From NCBI RefSeq assembly GCF_003013395.1, contig NZ_PXZM01000008.1:1-64000 (forward strand): a stretch of 64,000 nucleotides of DNA, in the 5' to 3' direction. Origin of the DNA: Brevibacillus fortis (GTDB lineage: Bacteria; Bacillota; Bacilli; Brevibacillales; Brevibacillaceae). The notes under the pieces are model-generated. The model did no database searches and was not told the origin of the DNA. It worked only from the letters and a program-made list of their open reading frames with translations. The position numbers and the translations under genes were made by a program. Shown in pieces: positions 36,110 to 44,301 of this stretch (its first letter is position 1; the number at the start of each line of letters is the position of its first letter).

Positions 36110-37618
36110 ATGGGAATACGGCTTAGTGGTATGGCTTCTGGAATGAATACAGAGCAGATGATTAAAGATTTGATGAAAGCTCAACGTGAGCCAGTTAATC
36201 GTTTACAACGAAATAAATATTCAACAGAGTGGAAACGCGATGCTTATCGTGATATTAATACACTTTTTGCAGACATGCAGAATTCACTGAAGAATCTCCG
36301 AATGGCCAGTAGCTTCAACAAAAAAGTTGCTGCCTCAGAAAATGATAGTGTTGCCACTGCCAAGGTGGTAGGTAAACCATCACTCTCATCCTATACAATA
36401 GAGGTTCAGGACTTAGCAAAAGCAGGAACTCCTTCAAGAGCGGAATTTAACACAGGAGTAACAGATCCTAAAAGTCCTATTGGTGGTACAGATTTTACAA
36501 TGACTATCGGTAAAGATACGAATGGTGATGGTACGGTAGATAATAATGATGCTGCTGGTATACCAATATCGTTATCTGCGACAGACACTTTAGAGAATGT
36601 CATAGCTAAAATTAACAATACGAATACAGGTGTGAAAGCAAGTTTCTTTAACAATAAACTGGTTCTTACTTCAGAAGATGGCAAACAGTTTAAAGTTGAA
36701 GCATCCACCGTGAACAATTTGAACATCGGAAGTTCTACAGCATCTACCCCGGGGACGGTAGGGACTCCGGCAAAATTTAAAATTAATGGTGTAGAGTACA
36801 CCTCTCCTACAAATTCCTTAACTTTTGATGGTATGGAAATTAATTTAAAGCAGGCTAACGTTGGTGCCCCGGTAGTTATTAATACAAAGACTGACGAAGA
36901 TGCTGTATATACCATGGTTAAAGATTTTGTAGACAAGTACAATGCAATTATAGAGACTGTTAACAAAAAGATTTCTGAACCAAAATACAAAGGCTACCAA
37001 CCGCTTTTGGATGAAGAAAAAGAAGCTTTACCAGAAAAAACAGTAGAAAAAATGGAGAATATGGCACGTAGTGGTACTCTATTGCGTGATCCAATTTTAA
37101 CCAGCGGATTACATGAGCTAAGAAGAGCCATTAGTACACCATTACAGGCTGCTGGTATCAATAAATCAATGGATACTTTGTCAGAAATAGGTATCGGTGG
37201 TCCTCCAAATGGTAAGTATGCCTATCAAGAAAATGGAAAACTTTATATTAACGAAACAAAGCTACGGGAATCTATTCGTAATAACGGGGAAGATGTCCTC
37301 AAGCTATTTACTAATTACAGTGATAATAGTAACGCTGCTACGAAGTATAATGAAAGTGGCGTTGCCGAGCGTCTGTATGGACAAGTGAAACAAGTAATCG
37401 ATAAAATTACCGAGCAAGCTGGTGCTGTAGGAAGTGCATTTGACAACAGTAATTTGAGTAAAAAATTAAAGCAAACAGATGATGAAATCAATCGCTGGGA
37501 AGATCGTTTAAAATTAATCGAAGATCGTTACTGGAAACAATTCTCCGCCATGGAAAAAGCAATGTCCAAGTCCCAGTCTCAGGGATCTTGGTTTGCACAA
37601 ATGTTAGGGCAACGATAA
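36110..37618 (+). CDS. fliD: flagellar cap protein FliD
   Basis: A 502-aa exported filament cap. The N-terminal segment (RLSGMASGMNTEQMIKDLMKAQREP) and the C-terminal coiled coil (KLKQTDDEINRWEDRLKLIEDRYWKQFSAMEKAMSK) are typical. It is helped by FliT, encoded two genes downstream. The gene is AT-rich, like fliB and flaG. Confidence 0.96.
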   Translation: MGIRLSGMASGMNTEQMIKDLMKAQREPVNRLQRNKYSTEWKRDAYRDINTLFADMQNSLKNLRMASSFNKKVAASENDSVATAKVVGKPSLSSYTIEVQDLAKAGTPSRAEFNTGVTDPKSPIGGTDFTMTIGKDTNGDGTVDNNDAAGIPISLSATDTLENVIAKINNTNTGVKASFFNNKLVLTSEDGKQFKVEASTVNNLNIGSSTASTPGTVGTPAKFKINGVEYTSPTNSLTFDGMEINLKQANVGAPVVINTKTDEDAVYTMVKDFVDKYNAIIETVNKKISEPKYKGYQPLLDEEKEALPEKTVEKMENMARSGTLLRDPILTSGLHELRRAISTPLQAAGINKSMDTLSEIGIGGPPNGKYAYQENGKLYINETKLRESIRNNGEDVLKLFTNYSDNSNAATKYNESGVAERLYGQVKQVIDKITEQAGAVGSAFDNSNLSKKLKQTDDEINRWEDRLKLIEDRYWKQFSAMEKAMSKSQSQGSWFAQMLGQR

Positions 37619-37633
37619 TAGGGAGTGATGCAG

Positions 37634-38011
37634 ATGTTACAAAATGCTGCTCAAACGTACCAATCAAATCAAGTAACAACGGCTACTCCTGCTGATTTAA
37701 CACTGATGCTATATAATGGGGCACTCAAATTCATTAAACAGGCAAAGCTTGCGCTTGAGAACAAAGATGTAACAAAAGCTCATGAAGCTTCGATCAAAAT
37801 ACAGAACATCCTTTACGAGTTAATGTCTACTTTAAATAATGACTATGATATTTCAAAAGAATTCTCCAGACTCTACGAATATATGCTTCAACGGACAATA
37901 GAAGCAAACATGCGTAAGGACTTGGAAATTCTAATAGAAGTAGAAGACCTGTTCATTCAATTCCGAGACACTTGGAAAGAAGCCATGCTTTTGGCGAAGA
38001 AACAAGGGTAA
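37634..38011 (+). CDS. fliS: flagellin export chaperone FliS
   Basis: A 125-aa helical chaperone. AAQTYQSNQVTTATPADLTLMLYNGALKFIKQA is the hallmark start of FliS. It binds the flagellin C-terminus and, in Bacillus, also contributes to the Hag-FliW-CsrA loop. ATG 37634 has GGGAG 8 nt upstream; in-frame ATG 37628 and GTG 37625 lie too close. Confidence 0.95.
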   Translation: MLQNAAQTYQSNQVTTATPADLTLMLYNGALKFIKQAKLALENKDVTKAHEASIKIQNILYELMSTLNNDYDISKEFSRLYEYMLQRTIEANMRKDLEILIEVEDLFIQFRDTWKEAMLLAKKQG

Positions 38012-38016
38012 GGTAT

Positions 38017-38376
38017 ATGGAAATGACAGTCGATGTTCTTCTAAATGGCCTGCTAGAAACAACATTACGCTTAGAGAAAGTAGTAAGTGTAAAGGATTCA
38101 GAACCTGATGAATGGTTGTCTGTATTGGACGAAAGAGAAGAAATGATTTCTCAGATGCAGCATCAGGGTTTAGACAATGAATCGCTATCTGCGTTGCAAA
38201 AGCAACAGCTAGAGAAAATTTACGAGATTAACCAACGCCTCATTCCCCTGATCGATGGAAGAATGCAAGGCGTCCAGCAACAACTTAACAACCTCCAGCG
38301 CAGCAAACTCGCAATGAATACGTACAACGAAGTAGGTCCAAACGGCTATGGTGCCTTTTTCGACCGCAAAAAGTAA
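38017..38376 (+). CDS. fliT: FliT-like flagellar chaperone
   Basis: A 119-aa helical protein directly after fliS, the usual place of fliT. It has an N-terminal helix (VLLNGLLETTLRLEKVV) and a long central coiled coil (LQKQQLEKIYEINQRLIPLIDGRMQGVQQQL). Likely chaperone for FliD. Sequence conservation in this family is low, so the call rests mainly on position and helix pattern. Confidence 0.78.
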   Translation: MEMTVDVLLNGLLETTLRLEKVVSVKDSEPDEWLSVLDEREEMISQMQHQGLDNESLSALQKQQLEKIYEINQRLIPLIDGRMQGVQQQLNNLQRSKLAMNTYNEVGPNGYGAFFDRKK

Positions 38377-38406
38377 AAACGGCCGGGGAACCGGCCGTTT
38401 TCTTTT
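38377..38406. terminator. terminator between fliT and the yjfB-like gene
   Basis: AAACGGCCGG (38377-38386) pairs with CCGGCCGTTT (38391-38400) around GGAA, followed by TCTTTTC. It can serve the convergent minus-strand gene as well. Confidence 0.85.
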
Positions 38407-38412
38407 CACAAC

Positions 38413-38589
38413 TTATGCACGAATGTCGATCGCTTTTCCAAGAGATGGATGACTAGCCTGAGCCGCTTGAACATTTTGCTGCGTCTTAGCAAAACCCTCC
38501 AACATGATGGAAGCTTGCGCTTGCGCAGTCTCCTGCACTTGCTTCGTCAAACTAATAGTAACAGCTTGTTTTAATTGTACGGCATTCAC
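38413..38589 (-). CDS. YjfB-like putative motility protein (58 aa)
   Basis: A small gene on the minus strand, starting GTG at 38587-38589 with AGAGGTGATC upstream. The product is 58 residues: VNAVQLKQAVTISLTKQVQE opens an Ala- and Gln-rich helix, and the end reads HPSLGKAIDIRA. This pattern matches the YjfB/putative motility protein family, whose B. subtilis member is SigD-dependent. The genomic position between filament and stator genes fits. The function is unknown. Confidence 0.75.
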   Translation of the reverse strand: MNAVQLKQAVTISLTKQVQETAQAQASIMLEGFAKTQQNVQAAQASHPSLGKAIDIRA

Positions 38590-38746
38590 AGATGATCACC
38601 TCTTTGCTAGAATGGCTTTCTTTATCATTATCGACATTTTCTATACCAAGCTTCACTATAACCATGACTCTATTCTCTCATCTTTTTTCCACCATCTGCT
38701 ATACTTTAAGAACAACTTGTTGAAAAACTAGGAAGGTGAATCACTT

Positions 38747-39556
38747 TTGTCCACAAAACGCCGCTCACTCGTCTTAATCGGAGCCGTCCTCCTCATCTTC
38801 ATACACGCGGTCTACCTAAACGGAACCTTATCGGATCTCCTCAACGTTACCGCCATCGAACTGGTCGCGCTCTCCGTAGTCATGTCCTATGCAGTGAAAC
38901 GCAAGCATCTCGACTTGAAAAAAATCTGGCGCCTCCTTATCCACGGCCGGCAAAGCAACGTCGAAGAGACGATCAAGCGCTTCTACTATTACGCGCTCGT
39001 TCTGAAGGAACAGGGCTACATCGCGCTCGAAAAGGAGCTGCAACAAGAACCCGATTCGTTTGTCCAACGCGGCAGCTTACTGGCGATCGAGGGTGTTCCC
39101 GAAGAAGAGCTGCGCCTGATCCTAGAGAACGAGCTCAAGGGAGAGCAGTATCGCTACCAACAGTCGGCAGGGTTCTTCCGTCTCATTAGCTTGCTGGCGC
39201 CTGGGATGGGGCTGGTCGGTACGCTCTTAGGGATGACGGGGGTACTGAAGTCGCTCTCCGACATGGCACTGACTGGCCACAGCCTGAGCGCAGCAGTCGT
39301 AGCGACGCTGTATGGCGCGCTCTTGGCGAACCTGTTCGCGCTGCCATGCTACTACCGTCTGATGGATCTGTACGACCGGGAAATGTTTGAAAAGCGTCTC
39401 TTCGTCGAAGGTTGCGTTGGCTTGCAGCGCATGGAGACGCCACGCTTGTTGTTTGAAAAGCTGAACTCATTCTTGCCAGGTGACCAGAAGCTGGTGCTGA
39501 TTAAAGAAGCAGGCAGCATGAAGGGCACGATTGAAAGGCAGGACCGCTATGCATGA
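38747..39556 (+). CDS. motA: MotA-like flagellar stator (ion-channel) protein
   Basis: A 269-aa integral membrane protein. Two N-terminal membrane segments (about residues 7-25 and 33-50) and two more near 140-165 and 180-205 flank the APGMGLVGTLLGMTGVLKSL loop typical of MotA/TolQ/ExbB proteins. It starts at TTG 38747 with GGAAGGTGA upstream. With MotB it forms the ion channel that turns the flagellum. Whether it conducts protons (MotA) or sodium (MotP) cannot be told from what I see. It overlaps the next gene. Confidence 0.85.
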   Translation: MSTKRRSLVLIGAVLLIFIHAVYLNGTLSDLLNVTAIELVALSVVMSYAVKRKHLDLKKIWRLLIHGRQSNVEETIKRFYYYALVLKEQGYIALEKELQQEPDSFVQRGSLLAIEGVPEEELRLILENELKGEQYRYQQSAGFFRLISLLAPGMGLVGTLLGMTGVLKSLSDMALTGHSLSAAVVATLYGALLANLFALPCYYRLMDLYDREMFEKRLFVEGCVGLQRMETPRLLFEKLNSFLPGDQKLVLIKEAGSMKGTIERQDRYA

Positions 39557-40328
39557 CGAACGGTTATACGATGAAAAAGAGTTAGAAAAAAGCTGGCTGC
39601 TCAGCTACAGTGATCTGATTACCCTGCTGTTCGTGATTGTGATTATTATCGCGGCGATGCAGACGAAGAGCATTCAGGCACAAAAGGAAGAGGTCCAAAA
39701 GGAAAAAGCGAGCTTGGAGCAGGTGCATGAGAGTCTCGACCTGCTCAACCTGCAAAAGCTGGAGCTGCAGCGAGAAGTCTACCAATTGGAGGCTCGTCAG
39801 AAGGATCTCAAGGGCGAAAAAGAAGAAGGCTCCGAAGACACCGTAAATGTGCCGAAGCCGCCAATGGGCATGTCTGACTCGAGTGAGCGCGATATGGAGA
39901 CGGTGCGTAACCAGCTATCCTCTGCATTAGCTGAGCTGAATCTGGACTACGAGGAGACCGAAGAAGGCTTGCGTATCCGTTTGCCGGAAACGATCTTGTT
40001 TACGAGTGGTTCGGCAGACCTACAGGCCCAAGGGAAGCAAGTCGTCGGGACGGTAGCGGGGGTTTTGAAGCGCTTTGAGCACAAGGTGCGAATCGAGGGC
40101 TATACAGATGATGTGCCGATATCGCGCAGTTCCTACCAATCCAACTGGGAGCTATCCTCGGCGCGCTCGATCTCTGTGATGCGTGAAATGGTGGATGCTC
40201 ATTCCTTACCAGCGTCTCGCTTTACAGTGGCTGGCTTGGGCGAATATAAACCGCTTGTGGACAACTCCAACGCGGAGAACCGTGCGAAGAACCGCCGGGT
40301 GGAAATCGTGATTTTAGGGGAAAAATAA
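39549..40328 (+). CDS. motB: MotB-like flagellar stator protein (OmpA domain)
   Basis: A 259-aa protein with one membrane segment carrying the ion-binding Asp in LLSYSDLITLLFV, a coiled linker (about 60-105), and a C-terminal OmpA-type peptidoglycan-binding domain (VRIEGYTDDVPI...NWELSSARS...NRRVEIVI). ATG 39549 is preferred; in-frame TTG 39531 would add six residues. It overlaps motA by 8 nt. Partner of the preceding gene. Confidence 0.88.
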   Translation: MHDERLYDEKELEKSWLLSYSDLITLLFVIVIIIAAMQTKSIQAQKEEVQKEKASLEQVHESLDLLNLQKLELQREVYQLEARQKDLKGEKEEGSEDTVNVPKPPMGMSDSSERDMETVRNQLSSALAELNLDYEETEEGLRIRLPETILFTSGSADLQAQGKQVVGTVAGVLKRFEHKVRIEGYTDDVPISRSSYQSNWELSSARSISVMREMVDAHSLPASRFTVAGLGEYKPLVDNSNAENRAKNRRVEIVILGEK

Positions 40329-40346
40329 CAATTCATATTTTTCAGA

Positions 40347-40411
40347 TAAAAGCAGGATTTTTATATACAGGATAGAAGTATATCCAGTGTATATGAATCC
40401 TGTTTTTTGCT
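40347..40411 (+). terminator. terminator of the stator operon
   Basis: CAGGATT plus TATATAC on the left pair with GTATAT plus AATCCTG on the right in a long, slightly interrupted stem, followed by TTTTTT at about 40403-40408. Confidence 0.75.
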
Positions 40412-40484
40412 GCTATTCGCACTTATAATCCGAAGTCGTTCCCCTTACTTTCGTACCAAAGTGGCAGAATATACAGGAAAATAG

Positions 40485-40571
40485 TTATACCCAGCTTGTG
40501 CACAAGGTCATGTGGATAATGTGGATAACTCTGTGGAGAACGCAAAAAATCCGTTATTTTCATGTGGACAT
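40485..40571. other. cluster of DnaA boxes
   Basis: Two perfect DnaA boxes sit back to back (TGTGGATAA at 40511-40519 and 40520-40528). Around them are near matches: TTATACCCA at 40485-40493, TTGTGCACA at 40496-40504 (inside the palindrome TTGTGCACAA), TGTGGAGAA at 40532-40540, and TGTGGACAT at 40563-40571. Six sites in 87 bp cannot be ordinary leader sequence. No dnaA, dnaN or AT-rich unwinding element is nearby, so this is not oriC; it looks like a DnaA-titrating or DnaA-regulated site. Confidence 0.7.
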
Positions 40572-40619
40572 TGCTGGGGACAAAATGGGCAGATAGAGAG
40601 ACACAAGGGGGATTTCGAA

Positions 40620-41408
40620 ATGCGTATCGGGACAAATTGGTTCAAATCGCTCGCGTTGGTCGTCGGTGTGGGGGTACTCCTCGCAGGCTGTGGATCGGGT
40701 GGTCAGCAAACGTCTGGCAGTGGTTCGGGCGACAAGGTGTACGTAGTCGGTACAGATGCAGCATACCCACCGTTCCAAATGCTTGAGGCTGACAAAATTA
40801 GCGGCCACGATATCGATGTGATGAACGCGATCGCGGAAGCTGGCGGATTCAAGATCGAGTGGAAAAACACCGGGTGGGACCCACTTTTTGATGGACTGGA
40901 CAAAGGGACGGTTGATATCGGGATCTCGTCTATCACGATCACGGAGAAGCGCAAGGAAAAATACGATTTTTCGGACTCATACTTTGAAGCGAACCAACTC
41001 ATTCTGGTAGCGGAAGATTCCCCAGTGACGAAGCTGGCTGATTTGAAAGGTAAGAAGATCGGGGTGCAAGCTGCGACAACGGGTGAAGAAGTGGTCAAAA
41101 AAGCGTTTGGAGATACGTACGAAGGCCTGAAAGGCTATGACGACATGCCATCCTCCGTCGATGACTTCTTTAATGGTCGGGTAGATGCAGTGATTGGCGA
41201 CAATGGTGTTTTGTCATACTACGTGAATAAAGTACAAGATAAGAAGTTTAAGCTGATTAAAGACGATTCCTTTGAAAAAGAATTTTACGGAATTATCGTG
41301 AAAAAGGGCAACGCCGATGCGATGAACAAAATTAACGACGGATTGAAAAAGATAAAAGAAAATGGAAAGCTGCAGGAAATTTACACCCAGTACTTTGGCA
41401 ATAAGTAG
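40620..41408 (+). CDS. amino-acid ABC transporter substrate-binding lipoprotein
   Basis: A 262-aa lipoprotein. The signal peptide ends in the lipobox LLAGC, and the acylated Cys is followed by a Gly/Ser-rich linker. The domain is the family-3 polar amino-acid binding fold (GTDAAYPPFQ, GHDIDVMNAIA, DIGISSITITEKRKE). ATG 40620 has AAGGGGGATT upstream; earlier in-frame ATG codons lie in the DnaA-box cluster and are not starts. Ligand not determinable. Paired with the permease downstream. Confidence 0.9.
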   Translation: MRIGTNWFKSLALVVGVGVLLAGCGSGGQQTSGSGSGDKVYVVGTDAAYPPFQMLEADKISGHDIDVMNAIAEAGGFKIEWKNTGWDPLFDGLDKGTVDIGISSITITEKRKEKYDFSDSYFEANQLILVAEDSPVTKLADLKGKKIGVQAATTGEEVVKKAFGDTYEGLKGYDDMPSSVDDFFNGRVDAVIGDNGVLSYYVNKVQDKKFKLIKDDSFEKEFYGIIVKKGNADAMNKINDGLKKIKENGKLQEIYTQYFGNK

Positions 41409-41496
41409 GCAGCAAAATGGCCGGGTGCGTCCTTATGACGTAGCCGGCGTTTGTTCGCACCTTGGCTTGCTGACTTGAAGAAGGGGGGATTAGCCA

Positions 41497-42171
41497 TTGG
41501 ACTGGAGTGTCATCTACGACTATCGTGAACTATTTATCCGAGGTATTATCAATACGATTTTACTAACGGCAGTGGCTACGGTTTGCGGAACATTTTTAGG
41601 GTTGTTCATCAGCTTGGGCAAAATGTCCTCAAAGCGAATGATACGTTGGACCTGTTCGATTTACGTAGAACTGTTTCGGGGAACCCCGATGTTGGTCCAA
41701 ATTCTGCTGATTCACTTCGCGGTGATCCCATCGATTTGGGGTATTCTGTATCCGGGAGCAAGTAGTCCAGAAGCGATTTATTCAGGCTTCGTCGCACTCT
41801 CACTTAATGCGGCAGCCTACATGGCGGAAATCTTTCGGGCAGGGATACAATCAATTGATTCGGGACAAATGGAAGCAGCACGATCACTTGGCATGAACAA
41901 GGGTCTTGCGATGCGCCAAATTGTTCTTCCGCAGGCGTTTACACGAATGCTGCCTGCGATCGGAAATGAGTTTATTGCTCTTTTGAAAGATTCATCTCTT
42001 CTGGCGGTAATCGCGACGCCGGAATTAAACTACGCAGCCATGAACGTGGCGAAAAGTACATTTGAGCGCTACCCTCCGTATTTAACAGAAGCGGCGGTTT
42101 ACCTGGTACTTACGTTGTTCTTGTCCCGTGTAGTCGTGAGAGGACTTGAGAAAAAATACTCCACACGGTAA
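41497..42171 (+). CDS. amino-acid ABC transporter permease
   Basis: A 224-aa inner-membrane permease of the His/Glu/Gln/Arg type with about five membrane segments. It has the EAA loop (EAARSLGMNKGLAMRQIVLPQAFTRMLPAIGNE) that contacts the ATPase. It starts at TTG 41497 with AAGGGGGGA. No ATP-binding gene follows; transcription stops at the terminator, so the ATPase must be encoded elsewhere. Confidence 0.92.
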   Translation: MDWSVIYDYRELFIRGIINTILLTAVATVCGTFLGLFISLGKMSSKRMIRWTCSIYVELFRGTPMLVQILLIHFAVIPSIWGILYPGASSPEAIYSGFVALSLNAAAYMAEIFRAGIQSIDSGQMEAARSLGMNKGLAMRQIVLPQAFTRMLPAIGNEFIALLKDSSLLAVIATPELNYAAMNVAKSTFERYPPYLTEAAVYLVLTLFLSRVVVRGLEKKYSTR

Positions 42172-42228
42172 TGAGCGCGGTCCACAAGCGGCGAACGTCG
42201 TGAAGTTATAAACGAAACAATAGCAAAT

Positions 42229-42273
42229 CCCCCTGCTTCCTTAGATAGGACAGGGGGATTCGTTTTTTCAACG
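42229..42273. terminator. terminator between the ABC permease and the HD-GYP gene
   Basis: AAATCCCCCTG on the left pairs with CAGGGGGATT on the right around a 16-nt loop, followed by CGTTTTTT. It lies between convergent genes. Confidence 0.8.
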
Positions 42274-42276
42274 TGT

Positions 42277-43329
42277 TTAACTGATCATTCTCTGAATGCG
42301 TAGGGAACGCTGCAGTCTCAGGTCTATAAAATCATTACCTCTACGAACGAGAGGGCGCATAGGCTCATCGGTATGAATCATAATGATTTCGACGTGGTCG
42401 CCATTGCTTAAAAGCGCATGGGAACCGACATATAGTAAGATAATGTAATGGATAAAACGAGAGACAATCATCGGATTTAATTTGCCTGAACAAGCTAACT
42501 CCCACAGAACATTCGCGGCCTCAAAGGGAGAGGTTCCCTTCCGATATACGCGATCTGCGCATATCGCATCAAATACGTCTGCGACACTGATGATTTGGCA
42601 TTCCAAAGGGATGCCATCTTTTTTTCGTCCGAGCGGATATCCACTTCCATCCCAGCGTTCGTGGTGCATGAGCGCGCATTGTGCCAGCAAATGGTCGGCA
42701 TCGTCCATAGTGCGCAGGAGCTCGTAGCCGTATACGGTATGCTTTTTCATAATCGTATACTCTTCGTCTGTCAAACGCTCTGGCTTGGACAGTAGCTCAT
42801 CGGGAATTTTCATCTTGCCGATGTCATGGAGAAGGCCTGCTACACCTAAAAAATGAACATTACGTTGCGGCAATCCAATGATTTTTCCGATTAAGGCAGC
42901 CACGATTCCTACATGCAGGGAGTGGCGATACGTATAACTTTCTGTTCCTTCATTCAAATAAATGAAGCGCAGAAATCTCATGTGATGAAGAACTTGATCG
43001 AGCATAGGATGAACAGCGTCGCTAAATTGTGCCAGTCGGGGGGTAGCCCCATTTGCGAGCTGGTTAAATAAATACTCGGTTTTTTGTACGGCCACCATAT
43101 AGGCCTTTGCAGCTTCTGCCTCACTCCAATGAAGGAGAGGAAAAGGCATTTCGGGTGCTTCCGAGTCAGTAGTAACGTGTACGGCTTCCACCTGGTGAGC
43201 CTCTAGCAGTCGTAAATCACTTAGATGAAGGATTGCACCAGCGGGTAATAAAAGTAGGCCGTACTCATTGTAGACGTCTTGAGCGAGCGTTGTTCCGATT
43301 AGTGAATGGGAAGGTTTTACCTCGGCCAT
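42277..43329 (-). CDS. cytoplasmic HD-GYP c-di-GMP phosphodiesterase
   Basis: A 350-aa protein without membrane segments. The N-terminal 130 residues (DVYNEYGLLLLPAGAILH) form a variable domain. The HD-GYP domain (about 135-320) has intact motifs: LLHDIGKMKIP, KKHTVYGYELL, MHHERWDGSGYPLG, and SVADVFDAICADRVYRKG. Intact metal and GYP residues suggest it hydrolyses cyclic di-GMP. It stands alone on the minus strand between a transporter and hpf. Confidence 0.88.
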   Translation of the reverse strand: MAEVKPSHSLIGTTLAQDVYNEYGLLLLPAGAILHLSDLRLLEAHQVEAVHVTTDSEAPEMPFPLLHWSEAEAAKAYMVAVQKTEYLFNQLANGATPRLAQFSDAVHPMLDQVLHHMRFLRFIYLNEGTESYTYRHSLHVGIVAALIGKIIGLPQRNVHFLGVAGLLHDIGKMKIPDELLSKPERLTDEEYTIMKKHTVYGYELLRTMDDADHLLAQCALMHHERWDGSGYPLGRKKDGIPLECQIISVADVFDAICADRVYRKGTSPFEAANVLWELACSGKLNPMIVSRFIHYIILLYVGSHALLSNGDHVEIIMIHTDEPMRPLVRRGNDFIDLRLQRSLRIQRMIS

Positions 43330-43480
43330 GAGGATTCCTCCAGTGCGATGTACGACCGCGATATAGGATTGGATGACTACCTTTCCTATTATAGCATAGG
43401 GAATCTAGTAAGTATTGGTAAAATAATGTCGGATAATGATGGATTGTAAAAGATTTGCAAAGATTTTTTTAAGCTGAATG

Positions 43481-43508
43481 GAAGGATTATTTACAGAGGT
43501 GGCGAATA
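43481..43508 (+). promoter_or_regulatory. possible SigH-type promoter of hpf
   Basis: GAAGGATTA at 43481-43489 fits the SigH -35 element and GGCGAATAA at 43501-43508 the -10, with an 11-nt gap (usual 12-13). In B. subtilis the orthologue yvyD is under SigB and SigH. Tentative. Confidence 0.35.
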
Positions 43509-43538
43509 AGTATGTATAGACGGAAGGAGGTTGGAACC

Positions 43539-44102
43539 ATGAAATTTAACATTCGTGGAGAAAACATTCAAGTCACCGCTGCGCTTAGAGAATATGTCGA
43601 AAAGAAAGTCGGCCGTCTGGAAAAATATTTTGAAACTCCACAGCCTACAGAAGTACAAGTCACCATGCATGTACATCGAGGAGAAGGCACGATCGAGGTA
43701 ACTATCCCACTGGGTGGGGTCATTATCCGAGCGGAGGAAACGCACGAAGATATGTATGCTGCTATCGATCTGGTAGTAGAAAAGCTGGAACGTCAGATTC
43801 GCAAACACAAAACGAAGCTGATGCGTAAGCTTCGAGTGGATTCGACAGGAAGAATCGCACAGCGTGAGAGTCAGCCAGTTGCAGTTATGATCCCGGATGT
43901 GGATGAGGAGGATATCGACGTAGACATTGATATCGTTCGAACCAAACGCTTCGATCTGAAGCCGATGGATGCACAGGAAGCGGTCATGCAGATGGATATG
44001 CTGGGACACAGCTTCTTCGTTTTCCAAAACAGTGACACCAATGACGTCAGTGTGGTGTATCGCCGCAATGATGGACGTTACGGATTGATTGAACCAAAAT
44101 AA
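43539..44102 (+). CDS. hpf: ribosome hibernation-promoting factor, long form
   Basis: A 187-aa long-form HPF. The N-terminal ribosome-binding domain (1 to about 100) starts MKFNIRGENIQVTAALREYVEKK. The C-terminal dimerisation domain (about 125-187) includes KRFDLKPMDAQEAVMQMDMLGHSFFVFQN and the YRRNDGRYGLIEP tail. It joins two 70S ribosomes into an inactive 100S particle in stationary phase. ATG 43539 has GGAAGGAGG upstream; ATG 43512 in the same frame is not used. It lies before secA and prfB, as in Bacillus. Confidence 0.95.
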   Translation: MKFNIRGENIQVTAALREYVEKKVGRLEKYFETPQPTEVQVTMHVHRGEGTIEVTIPLGGVIIRAEETHEDMYAAIDLVVEKLERQIRKHKTKLMRKLRVDSTGRIAQRESQPVAVMIPDVDEEDIDVDIDIVRTKRFDLKPMDAQEAVMQMDMLGHSFFVFQNSDTNDVSVVYRRNDGRYGLIEPK

Positions 44103-44135
44103 CGAAACTTTACACATTCTCATTCGTATAAGACT

Positions 44136-44166
44136 AGGGAGTTGCTATTGGCAACTCCCTTTACTT
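44136..44166 (+). terminator. terminator of hpf
   Basis: AGGGAGTTGC (44136-44145) pairs perfectly with GCAACTCCCT (44151-44160), followed by TTACTTGT; the T run is short. Confidence 0.7.
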
Positions 44167-44301
44167 GTGTAGAGGATGCTCTATTTGATAAAATATCTTT
44201 TTAGAAAGTATTATTTTCGTAGAATCGGTATTCTTATTTATTATCTGGACTCATGCCGGCTTGTGCATTTTTGTTTGGCAGCATATGGAAGGGGTGTCCT
44301 C

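Noticed and set aside
40485..40571. Replication origin
   Set aside because: No dnaA, dnaN or AT-rich unwinding region beside the boxes, and the surrounding genes are transporter and motor genes.
40512..40619. Upstream in-frame start for the substrate-binding lipoprotein
   Set aside because: It would translate the DnaA boxes and place 36 polar residues before the signal peptide; ATG 40620 has the SD and a proper lipoprotein signal.
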